DNA of 64,000 nt from Alitta virens (taxonomy: Eukaryota > Annelida > Polychaeta > Phyllodocida > Nereididae): assembly GCA_932294295.1 (NCBI GenBank), contig OW028573.1, positions 65,077,829 to 65,141,828 of the forward strand, read 5' to 3'. The notes under the pieces were generated by a model. The model had not been told where the DNA came from. It ran no database searches and saw only the letters and a list, made by a program, of their open reading frames with translations. Below, one piece after another: positions 27,401 through 39,400 of the stretch; within the stretch, counting starts at the first letter, position 1; the number at the start of each line of letters is the position of its first letter. Both the position numbers and the translations under genes were made by a program.

Positions 27401-30400
27401 GTTTGTGTCTTTTCAGATGTTAAGGAGTACTGCCATCCTGAGACATTCAACGGCACGTGTCCTCCTGGCGAGGTCATCCTCATGCAGTCTGCCAGATTTG
27501 GAAGGATGAAAGTGGGTCGCTGCTTAGCAACCAGTTATTATGTTGGTTGTTCCTCCGATGTCATGGGTTTTCTAGACAACCGCTGTTCCGGAAGACAGAA
27601 CTGCACGGTGCAAGTGCTAGACTCGGATCTGCTGCTGTTCCAGCCATGCCGGAAGGACCTTATGTCTTACCTGGAGGCCAGCTACGTCTGCATAAAAGGT
27701 AAACAAACCCCTCCCCCAAGACCTAGCCAATCTTTCTGCAATTTTCCTGCCATATTTGCCCAAAATCAAAGCTGCAGTTGCCCCCACAGCGCCGGAAGGA
27801 ATTCCAAATTGGCTCCAGCCACTACATAATCTAGCCCCATGTAGCAATAGATATGATTTATCTGCACCGTGTGAATGGCCAAGCTAAATATTGATTACAT
27901 TCAACCAACAAGTCCTAGTCAAATACACGATATTTTCCAATCCTCATAGAATCTCTGTATATTTAATGAATCCTTTATTTTCATGAGGAAAAACCTAGCA
28001 AATTATGTTGTAAAATCGTGAGACTAGTCTAGATGTCTTTGGAGAAAAGTAGATGGAAAATCAAGGGCAAGAACATAACAAATGGACTTATCTGAGATTG
28101 ACTGAAACAAAGATTTCTGTTTTTGCTTTTAATCTGAAACCTTTTTGTGTAAGCTGTTGATGAGCTTATTCTGCAGCAGCACGTGAGTCTGTACTTAAAA
28201 CGCAACGGTGTTTTCGTATCAACAACGTACCTCAGTACAATAAAATGTATATGCACGCAAGGTTTCAATTTCAACGTTATAATGGAGTTAAATTTATTAA
28301 TACCACAGGAGCACTTATGAAATCATGAAATCCATTAATAAATATAATTTACACTGCGCTATGAAATTGCTTTTATAAAGGTCATAAATATTGTTAAATA
28401 ATGCAACAATGGGCCCACTACACTGCATAGAACTACCACTGCAGAAAATACAATGAAATGATATTTGGTTCTGTTGAAAAATCTATTGATAATCTGAAAG
28501 ACTGGTATTTTGTTCATGGAGTCATTTAAGGCACCCAGTGGCTGGGCAGGTTTCACTTAATTGGCATCGATGCAACAATTGGCCATTGTAATCGTGGCTA
28601 CTCTTGAATAATGTATGTTTTTCATAGATTCAGTGTGCATTACAAAAAGCCAGTAAGTGACACTCCAATAATAAAATTCACTTTCTCATAAAGTTTTCTT
28701 CTTGGCCTCAGGAGCTCTTTATTATCGTCATAACCTTCCTGTCTTCACATTGCACTTTTTGTACTGTCTCGACGCTAGCAGCCTGACTTAGAGAAACTAG
28801 AACTAAGGTCTGCAGCATATAATATAGCTTATAAAGCAAATTTCTAGCGGCTGATGTAATGATGACATGATAAAACCAGCCAACGCGCATAGGTAGGATC
28901 CTTTAAGAGCCCTATCATATGCACAGCACATGCACAAGGCATGATCTACACCCTGTTTATCATTATTTTTTACTACCTGGGTTGGGAATCGACCTTCTGA
29001 TAAGCTGATTACTAGACCGCTTATCGAAATATCTCGTAGAGACCCAAATTTAGCTTTGTAAAATATAGACATCCATGGGAATGTAGCCGTTTCCTCTTCG
29101 GTTTATTTTTCTTTTCCTTATTGTACATCTTTTATTTGTTGCACAGACTGCTTGAGGCATCCTGATATTCTTTGTGTAGGGCTTCACATTTTCCGTGTGA
29201 TTAAACTCGGAGTTCCACAGTTCCCTCATCCAAATAAAGACTCCTCGTGTCCTGACGTATTCCCTCGCTGCCAAGCCTGGCCTTACAACCAGAAAACACA
29301 TGAAAATATTGTCACTGAATTCGTCCATAAATCCCTGTGGTTCTCGGGGTCTACAATGCTTGGCATCGCCATGAAAGTCTTGGCAAACAGATTGATCAAT
29401 TCAATGGTCTCTACGATCTTAATAGTAGTTCTAAGAGAGATTTCTTTCTCAAAACACGGTATAATGTGAACACATGGGGACCCCAAATTTGTATCACAAC
29501 AGTAAACAATCAATATACGTTAAAACAATTACCTTGACAATCCATTCATCCATAAATCCATTCATCCGTCTTTTTTGTTACTTTCTTTTTTCTCATTAGC
29601 GCACAACTCTATAGATCGATATATCTAGCGATTTAATTAATCAGACAAGTCGTCATGCCTTAATTAGTTCTGCCTTAAGTCTAGTCAAAACAATCAAGTT
29701 TGTTTTCATGAATTGCGCAACACTTGATCTCCTACCAATTACATTTAATTGGTTATCAGGCAAATGATTATATAAGATCTGAAAGGATAATGACCTTACA
29801 AATATATGGGTCATCAAAAGATACGATTTACCCAAGAAACTGAAGCCTGACTGTTGAAGTATGTATTATGTTTTCTCGAATTTCATTCCATTATATTTTG
29901 GATGGCATCTTCAATTATTCACAGCAATATTTATGTCATATAAACTGCACACAAGGCATTACATTTTCGTAAGAAAGTCAGTCTGTAGTGGGTTATATTT
30001 TCATAGTTTGATTAAATTTAAAAATCTGTCTGTCATCTCTATCTGTGTCTATTGACCTAGCAGCTTACTAAAAATCCATGAAGGCAGACGGAATGATGAG
30101 GTGACAAATATTGGGAGTGTACAGAACCTCATACACCATAATTCTACTTTGTCAAAATGGGTGGGTCTTTTACTAGCCCCTGCATAGAAACCATAAACAA
30201 GGAAATGCTACTCTAACGTCTTATGGTGCCTTCCATTGAGCTATCTTTATTATAATATAAAAGTTATGCCTGATTCTTTGTATTAAGGACATAATGTATT
30301 GCACAGATCTGTCGTGAATCACGTGATTATGAATTTGGCTGCAGAAATGACAAACCAATCATACCACAAGTCCAACACTGGGTGCATGCACTTAATGCTG

Positions 30401-33400
30401 GCCTGGTTAGATCATTAGCTTCACTTTATAGGGCTTTAATGCATTGCTCGTACGAGACATATATCTTTCAGCTAATGGTTTGGCATGCCATTAATTAGGG
30501 ACATACCAGAGTGTTGTTGAGTTGAGTTTATTTGCATGAGTGTATTTGCATGAATTGCACAAATCAAGTGGGCCTTGGAGATTTCTATACACTGTACACG
30601 AAATAAAAATTGTTCTAGATATGTAGATGACTCCAAATTAAATCATTTACCAAGGTTTAGAAAAATAAATTAGAAATCTGAGCGTCTCCATATTAAGAAA
30701 AAAATTACACGATACGCTATAAAGCATGTCACACATGACCTTTAAATGTGCGCAACATGTAGCCTACTTAACTGTCAATTATTTCACAGCGAAATAGATC
30801 TAGTTTCAGCCAGGTAGCTAGCTGAGTGTTTGACACAAAGCCTTTCTGTAACATAGGGAATTTACGCTTCACAGTTTGCATTTCCCAGTGGGCCAAAGTT
30901 TTGTCAAAGTGGATGCCACGTCGGATATGAAGCAAAAAATCAACAACCTCCACATTGCCCATATGCTCTCTTTGAAGTTTCTACAGAAAAATGACATTCT
31001 ATTGTCGCATAGTCAGCTTAGTAGTAGTAGTGAATTTTATTGATCAAAGGTCCAACATAGTACAACAATAATACTGGCAAAGGTCAACAACAGTAAAACT
31101 TATAAATATCATAGAGGGCTATACATTTTTTGAAGGCTATCCCTCCCCCCCCCCCCCCATGCAAATTTCATCCAGATGAAATTACATGTTTCAGGCCTAA
31201 ATCACCCTTTCTTTGGGGATCTTAGCCCACCTGCCTGTCTCTGCCTTCAAATTATGCCCACTTATCTAAACCTAGTGACTATAATAAGTCTTGCATATTC
31301 TTACACAACCAAGTGCCTGTAGCAGACTTAATGACATGACAGGGCGTGGACAAAATGCTCTTTTGAAGTTTCTTTTTGTCTCAGCATGCAACCTAGCTGG
31401 CTAGCCAGGACCTCGACCACTTATGCTTCGCTAATTTCGGATGAAGAGTGATAAACTGTTGAAGGATAGCATTCTAGGTGTTAGTAATCTGTAAGCAAAC
31501 ATTTACCTGCAAAGGGTATCTCAGAAATCTCAGAACAACTGTTTTTTAAAATTCCGATTCCCCCCTTCTAAGAAATATTATAAAATAGATTTAAAAAAAA
31601 AGATAGGCAAATTTGATTCTGATCAGCGACATATATAAAATAAGCAACTGGCCATCTACTTACACTATAATGAGAAATGAAAAACATTTTTGGACATATA
31701 TTTTTAGAGGTTCATTCACCTGCGTCATTGGCCAACTTTTTTTTCTTACTTCTTTTAATAATAAACAGCTTCAGTATATTGCCATCCCATATTTTGCGTG
31801 GTAAACATGGCCGTAATCGCCTATACATTATTTTAGAATAACGCTACAATAGTTATTACCCTGTTGTTACATTATTATACATAATATTATATATATTATG
31901 TTGTTTTATTAAGCCTTTATGAGTAACGTCAGTAGGCCTATCTGACTAGTTTGTCACAACGCCAATCAACAGTAACATGTTTATTTGCCAAGCAAGCCTT
32001 GATTGAGTCTTTGAACCCGAGGTCCTCAAAGCTGAGGGGCAAGAGCTTAGAGCAAGGTTACTCCAATCATGTGGTCCAGGCAGATAGGTCGGGCACCAAG
32101 TGCTCCCGGGAGTAATGGTCCATCCTGGGCCAATAGAGCGTAAAACAGCATCAGGCCTGTTATCGCGGGCTAGTTAGACGTCCATTTTGCTATAACAATG
32201 ATAGTCCTTTCATACGCATGCCCATTGCAGCTCGGTTCGTGATGATGAATTCAGTGGCTTCGAGGTCCTTTCAATCGAAACATCTACTGAGTTGCCTTTT
32301 GCTTACATTGCAGTACCCCAGGCGCACCGTGGATGTACTTCCAAAGGGCTTTTTGAGCTGAGCACTCCCTCTGGATATCTGCTCTTTGGCAAGGGCAATA
32401 TAATTGGGACCTACTCATGCCCTTGGAGTATACGCATTGACAGGGGTCAGCGCATCGAGTTCACAGCGTACGACTTCCGGACGTGGAAAAGTAAAAGCCC
32501 GGATGGGGGCACCACCAGTGGCACTGACAGAGACTCCACATGTGCCCAGACTCTCCTCATCCAGGATGGCCTGGAAAAAGAGAAAAAGGACGTGTGTCCA
32601 GGTGGAGACAGGATTAGTCCCATTTACCGTTCCAAGACGAACAGTGTCCAGGTCTACCTTCAGAACAGATTTCCAGTATTAGATGAATACACATTCCTCG
32701 TCAGTTACAGAGGTAAGCCTTATTAAGTGTTTGTTATAAATATCCCATCGTCACATATAAATTTAAGATCAATTTATAAATGTATTTTTGATTAGATTGA
32801 CAATGAAAGCAAATATATATCTGGACCTTTTACAGCCAATCTCATAGACTTGGAAATCAATCAGACTGGACACTGAATGCCAGATGACGTCATGTGGGTG
32901 CAGGACTCTTGTAATTATTGGTTGAGGGATTAGCCTAACCAATAGGAGTCCTGGATTCACATGCCGTTCTCCGAGGTTAGTTTCCAAGTCTATGAAATTG
33001 GCTGTAGGAACGAACTGCATTGTGTGATTTGAAGTTGTTGGTCATTCTTATTGAGAGTCCTGATTGACCTTTGATTAAGACCTTACCATGCTCGCTATCC
33101 AAGGCCGCAGCCAGCATGAGGCAGAGGAAGCCACCGCCTCGTCTGGTGTGGGTCAAATTCTTTTTTATCATACTAATTAAGGCAAACACACCGTCCTATT
33201 ATTTTACTATTTTTAAGGAGTTCGCCTCGTCTGATTACAGCCTCTGGCTACGGCCCTGCTATCACTGCTGTCACGCAGGTTTAGCAAATTAGTAACCATG
33301 GTAATGGTGCTTATATATATAAGAATAAAAATGCATGTTATGTTAGTTGTAAATTATATTAGCGTCCTCAACTTGGTGTTCTATTACAAGAGCTTTGGTA

Positions 33401-36400
33401 TGCATCAATTTGTAGCTTCAAGGCAAAGAGCTCTTTCATATGTGGGGGAAACAAAAGGCAGAATTGCTTCCACTTTCATGGCCTGACTGCTGCAACTTGT
33501 TGCCTGGTGTTACGTGGCCCTCTCTTGAGCATATTAGCCTTCTTATGAAAGCTTTGTCACTCGGGGGACGGCTACAATGGGCGTGTTTAGTCCTGGATTA
33601 TATTCAGCCAAAGATGTGGACGTTTCATATTAAGCTGAGGAGGCGTCGTTTCCAGCGCGAATCTCCGGCGGCTCTACAAGTCACGCACCGAGTTTTTTCT
33701 CTCATCAGATAAAAGGGAAAATGTTGCACACGCTTGCCATGGCCTGCATGGGATTGGAAGGCAGAATTAGGGCTGACAAATGGCCCATTGATTTGAAAAC
33801 AAAAGCTCTCGAGCCAAAAGGACTGCTCCAATTTACATGCATAAACAGAGACAAACTTTATAAGGTTTTCCTTGGGGGGAATAGGATGGTCTTCCGACAT
33901 TTATTTTTCAGTTGAAGTATAGAAAAAAACGAAATCAAGTTTCTGTGACAATTGCACCCCTTTCCCCCCATGACTTAATGCACTTTCTCAGGAATACCAA
34001 ACAGCAACATGTGTGTGCTATCTGCTGTCTTTGTAAATGTGTTGTTGCTGGGGTGCTCCATAAGACAAATGACAGGCATCGGCAAAAACACTTTATGTTA
34101 CGAAGGCCTTGAATCATGGTGATGAATGCCGGAAATCATTTCACTCTACGGCATGTTTCCAATACTGCTACAAGGTTAAATAATGGAACAACTAGAGAAT
34201 ATATAAGGCAAGGCAGTGCAGCAGTTTGGTGTATATGGGTGTATTGTATTCATATGTATGCTAGAGACATATAAGTAATGTGCAGGGCCCAGTGAGGCTC
34301 TTTGATGAACGCCGCACACAGCTGTGTAGGCGACGGCTAATCTTAAAAGACAACTGCGAGTCTATCAAATACTCTGCAATCTACATTTTGTGTCTTGTTT
34401 TCTGCTAGAGGAGAAAACCACGAAACAAACATGCCTATGATTATACTATATAGAAAGAGACATGTGCGTCAATAATGGTGTGGATAGCATTTTAATACGG
34501 TAGGCTATCCATTATATGAAACATAAACGCACTTGATATTTGCTATCTCATGAATTAGCCCAATGCCATGGAAACTTTAATAAGGCTCCCTGGCAACCAC
34601 TACTTTATGTACATGTTTTATTTGTATTTTATATATGTGCACATGTATTTGTATTTCAATTAGAAGGGTTTCCTTAACTGGATTCCTAAGTTTGAACGAC
34701 CATGTACATGTATATGAGGCACTTGGGGGGGGGGGGAGTGGGGTAGTCTAGGTTAACGTAATGATGACGTTGATATATATCTATGTTAGAAAATCAAAAT
34801 CAAGGACATCCTCAGTTAATGGTCTTGGGAACAACTATATTGAGATTAATCTAATGATTCGTAGATCCAGGTAGTAAAGATGAAACCCCTGTATTGGTTG
34901 ACCAGCACCTTTTAATACTTACATCTTTCGCAGAGCTGAAATGTTGTTGTTATCATACCAAAACCCTCCTATCTCATTTATTGGTAATTTGTAGCTGGTG
35001 TTTCAATTAACATTGCTGCCCACCAGACTTCTAAAACTGTATTTCCCAATTGCAGGTAATTGAATTATGTTCTGCCTTGTACATATATAGTGTCAGTTCT
35101 GGGGCGAGTGAAATACCCCATCCACGGGGTAAATGTCTAACCTTGGTGAAATAAGTACATCACCAAGATCTAACACTGAGCGGACTCTCAAGTCTTGTCA
35201 TCTCATCCTACGTTTGCTTCTCAGCAGGACATAATATTCTTCTTGGGATTGCCATCATCATTTCCTAAGCGTCAGACCAATTGCACAGAGACATCAAACA
35301 TTTGTGAAATTTTTGCATGAATAATTATGCGTGTGTGCCGTTCAAATTGATGAGATAAAGTATAGAAGTGACAGCATGTATGCTATTCCAGCTTCAACCT
35401 TACTGAGAGGACATGTCAAGTTGACCAGACTCACAAGAACGTATGCTTGAGTGAAAACAGCAAGATTCAGAAGCTGTAGCAATATCAGTATATGAGCAAT
35501 AAAGAGCCACATTTGGTGGAGAATTCGTGACTGTTGATGAGAAGTGGGAGAGGGTAGGACAAGTAAGAGGTTTTAAGAGACTTTGTTGTTGCTTGAGCAG
35601 CTCAGTCAAAGTTGCACTGTAATCCTCACAGTTCTGCATGAAATGTCTACAAGACTACCAAATGCCCCAGCTCTTTGTGCCCCACAAGTAATTCACTGAG
35701 TAGAGAGCCGAAATAGGCCATGTTTGCCCCACAGCCATTAAAAGGCAGATATTAAATACTCTGATAGCTTTTTAGCGTGGGCATGTAGATAGGAATGATG
35801 AGTTACACGTATTTTAATGTGTATTTTAACACGCCATCATAGGATTGAAAACCCATATCATTTAGGATTTTAAAATTGAGAGAAGTTGGGAGGCAAGACA
35901 CGAACTCAATAGGAGGAGCCTGCTAGGGTTGATGACAATTCAGTTTGCAGGAGGCTGGGCAAGCACGTAGGGGAAAGCACCGGGCCAGTTATCCCGCAGC
36001 GCTGTCTTCATTTACTATTGTTTGAGGCACGATCTGAAGAATTCTGCTGAAAGTGTAGAAGCCGCAAACAGAAGCAAATGAAACGCTTCTAAGAGCACTT
36101 TCTATAGTCTCTGGATTCTTTCCCAGCAAACACAATACATGTTTGCAAGAACAACAACAGATTTGCCCGAAAAAAGCAGCCAGCATTGAATATACAGAAC
36201 GTATTATTAGATGATTCCTGTTGGGATATTCCTGGTGTTTACTGGAATAATCAGGCGAGGCAAATCAGCGGGATTGAGGATAAAGCCGGGGCTGGGGGTG
36301 ACGGCCAAGGCAAACGCCGAGGAAGCGAGCAAATGAGCCCAAGACGTTTTCCTATGCATAGGTCCGCCTTGCTGTCTCACGCAAAACGCATGCAAAACAC

Positions 36401-39400
36401 TGCTGGTTAATTCTTTGAGCGAGGATAGACAAACAGCGCATTGCAATCGACACGAAACTGGGAAACATTGACTATGGATGAACCGTGTTTAACGTGTGTG
36501 GTAATAAGGGGCGCCATGACGAATTCTAGCCGACCTCTCGAAAATTGACAGTCTTTGGCTTGTGACTTGGAGGAGCCAAGCTGTCTGCCCTAGGGAGTGC
36601 TGGGGCACTGTGGACCAGTGGTCTTCATTCTTGGTCTTTCTTGAGTCTTGGATTCTCGGCACGGCCATTCTTTGGGGGTAGAATGTGAGGGGCACATATA
36701 CAAAGACCCGCACAGACTAGGAAGTAGCTGAGAGCATCATCTGGGTGGCAGTTGTCTGCTTTCTATCTACCGCCATTTATTGGCCGCCTGCAGCCATTTA
36801 GAAGGCTTTTTATCTAATCCAAGCAGAGATTGCTCTAAATACCATTGTCTTCTGGCTGAGGAGTTAACATCTCGTGACTGCATGGCCCTTGCTAATGCAT
36901 CTCAGACTGGCAGCTGCAGTTGGCCTCTCCCAAATGCCGCATCTTCTCAACTGCAACTGGTCATGTAACAGAAGGTGGTTTGGGCATGAAGTTTGATCCT
37001 TTATTCATATGTGATGAATTTGTCATGTCTACATATGAATCACCTGCTGCATGGTCATGACATGAAGACCGTATTGCACTTTTTCAGCCGAACATAAATC
37101 TCTTCGGTAAAATATTCAATTTCTCTGTAACGGTAATACGTAATTTTATTCAAATTAATCTTAGTTGCAAGGCGGCTTTATTAGTAAATTATTACTGTGA
37201 ATTTATTCACAATTGCCAGTATGTGGTTTGCTTTAAAATATGACCTAAATTCAGAGGTGACTGCAGTGGTAATGTAACCTTTAAGCATGAAATGAAATGG
37301 AGGTAGTGAGCCGTCCTCTGAAAATCTTTGTCGCCTCCATCCAGGTGTGTTCAGTTAATTTCACAAAAAGGTTTGTCAAACAGAGCCGAGACAGAGCCAG
37401 ACACCTGCTAGACCAGGCTACCTGGCACCAAACCAAGCTGCTGAGCACTTATCCCTTTACAGGTATGTAACGCGCTGTACTACTATACTTTTACTCACTC
37501 AAGAAGCTGAGAAAGACTCATGTTTGAACATGCTGATACATGGTGGGTTTAGTATGAGTGAGGGGCTGCAGTGGTGCAATGACCGAGTGTACACCACTTG
37601 CCTTTATCTTTTACCTTTTGATTTTGATAACCACCAACGTGTTATTTGATAGTAATAACCATATGTATTTGGTCCGTGTTATGGATTTACATGAGGTTAC
37701 AAGACACGTTATTACACATGAGCTCATGCTGTGGACGGCTGAAACCCTTCAAACGCTTGTAGTTCCTGTTGCTAAAATGCCAGCACAGTGTGAACAGCAT
37801 CTTGTATGTGTTCGCTCTGCAGGCATGTCCGCTCCCTACAAGCTTTTACGGTGAGCCCAGCAACTCAATCGTCGTTCAAGCTGCTAAATGTTGATGCCAA
37901 AGACCAATGATATGATGGCCACTAAAATGAAGGAATTACCCAATACTAACGTCCAGTGGACCTACGCTTCAGCATCACCTCACTATTAAGCCCACCTCAT
38001 AATTATGACCACGACATTTTGCACCTAATAGTATTCTTGGCTTATATTTGCCTCGTTACTAAACCACCTCACCATAAAGGCCAGTAAATTTTGGTCCAAT
38101 ATCGGTCTAAATGGCGAGTTTCTACTTTAGCCTAGTTAGTTAAAAGTCGCTCTAATTGTAAGCCACATGTTGAGTGTACCTGTCTCCGTACAAAATGATC
38201 GGTTAAACCATCCTCTAGTCACCCAGTGCAAAATAAAATAAAAATCAGTGCTTACAAGGGACAGTTCAATTAAGTGTCATGGCCCCGAATAATTAACCTA
38301 ACATAAATCATCTGACAGAACGAACCTCTTAACACCACGTTTCCAGTACATATTCATCATAGAAACTGAAATAAAGTTAGTCACAGCTGCCATTTGGCGA
38401 GTCTATACAACCGTTTGTTTGATAAAAAGAAGCTGACAATTGCACACAACATACTCATTGAGGTCACTACTGTCGTGGTCACGCAGTTCCAGTAGCATAC
38501 AATATGTACTACTCGTAAAATTCAAGGTCACGAATTTTCGATCCAGGAAATGCAAGGCAGTCAATGTATTTGTTTCATGCAGGACCTTGAAAATATCCCA
38601 AGGCCACATTCTCATTGAGCCAACAGGTCCGGTTCTTCAGAGTGATGACGTGTTGAGTTAGAATCAGAGCCAGCCTCATCATCCGGTTTTTTACCTAAGC
38701 GGCTTAACTAGAAATTACAAAAACTTAATAACCTTATTTTCTGAATACGCTTTGATCTGCAGAATCCAATTAGGTAGTTAGGTTTCATCATTGCAACGGC
38801 AAAGGCTTTTGTTTTCTCAGCATTATCCTCTGTCTATCTCCAGCATTTTCTTTTGGCAAATGTGCTGTTTCATGTTAACCGATACATCAAGTTGCGGGCT
38901 AACCAAGTAATGGACAGTGTCAGTCAGCCATACACCATTGAAAGTTGCTTTGACTAAGAGCGCAAGGTCTCATTGCCTTCCAAAATGCTGCTGAAATGTA
39001 AGTGAGCTTTGGTTGTTTACAAGACCACTACTGACTAGTATTTATTAACACATATCTTGGAGCGACCTTCTGTCTGACATATTTTAAGGAGTTCAGTGTG
39101 GTACAACATGATGTGTATAGTGGAGAAAGATGCATTGCAATTGACAGGTGTGGCTTTATAACAATAAAATTAGGACTGGATTTCATGTGTTTAAAACAAG
39201 ATTACGTGGTGTATTATACTGAGTCTAATGGTGTGAACTGGAAACGTTTAATAATTTTTCACATCATCGGAGCTGGAACACGACTTCCGTATCAGTTCAG
39301 GCTTTATTTTCAAGTCCATTACTTTGCACTATAATATTTAGACACCTTTTAAGCATTGCTTTTTTTTGCATTTTGTGTATTTTAACTGGTAATTTCATGC

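Larger units (their letters stand above)
15409..27416 (+). other. Intron 1 (12.0 kb)
   Basis: It holds GC-richer blocks (15.9-16.9 kb and 22.6-26.7 kb), a palindromic hairpin at 17482-17567, the TTAA-flanked element at 21518-22393 inside GACT-type satellite, and a 19-20-bp tandem duplication (TTTGGTTCTCCGTGCTC) near 25132-25168. Small exons preserving phase 1 could be hidden here. I looked for a second SUEL domain, with its FGR and cysteine pattern, and saw none. Confidence 0.6.
27699..32313 (+). other. Intron 2 (4.6 kb)
   Basis: AT-rich, with no coding exon seen. It contains a tRNA-like decayed SINE piece near 28970-29045 (minus strand), a C run at 31144-31159 and a GTAGTAGTAG-led segment at 31021-31100 that resembles a segment at 12800-12860 and may be a retroelement end. 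Confidence 0.5.

Noticed and set aside
27305..27416. Upstream extension of the SUEL exon reading frame
   Set aside because: The frame is open, but a good pyrimidine tract and AG at 27415-27416 mark the exon start, and the phase fits the signal-peptide exon.
15409..27416. A second SUEL lectin exon as in EVA-1
   Set aside because: I looked for the FGR and cysteine pattern in an open phase-1 frame and did not see it.
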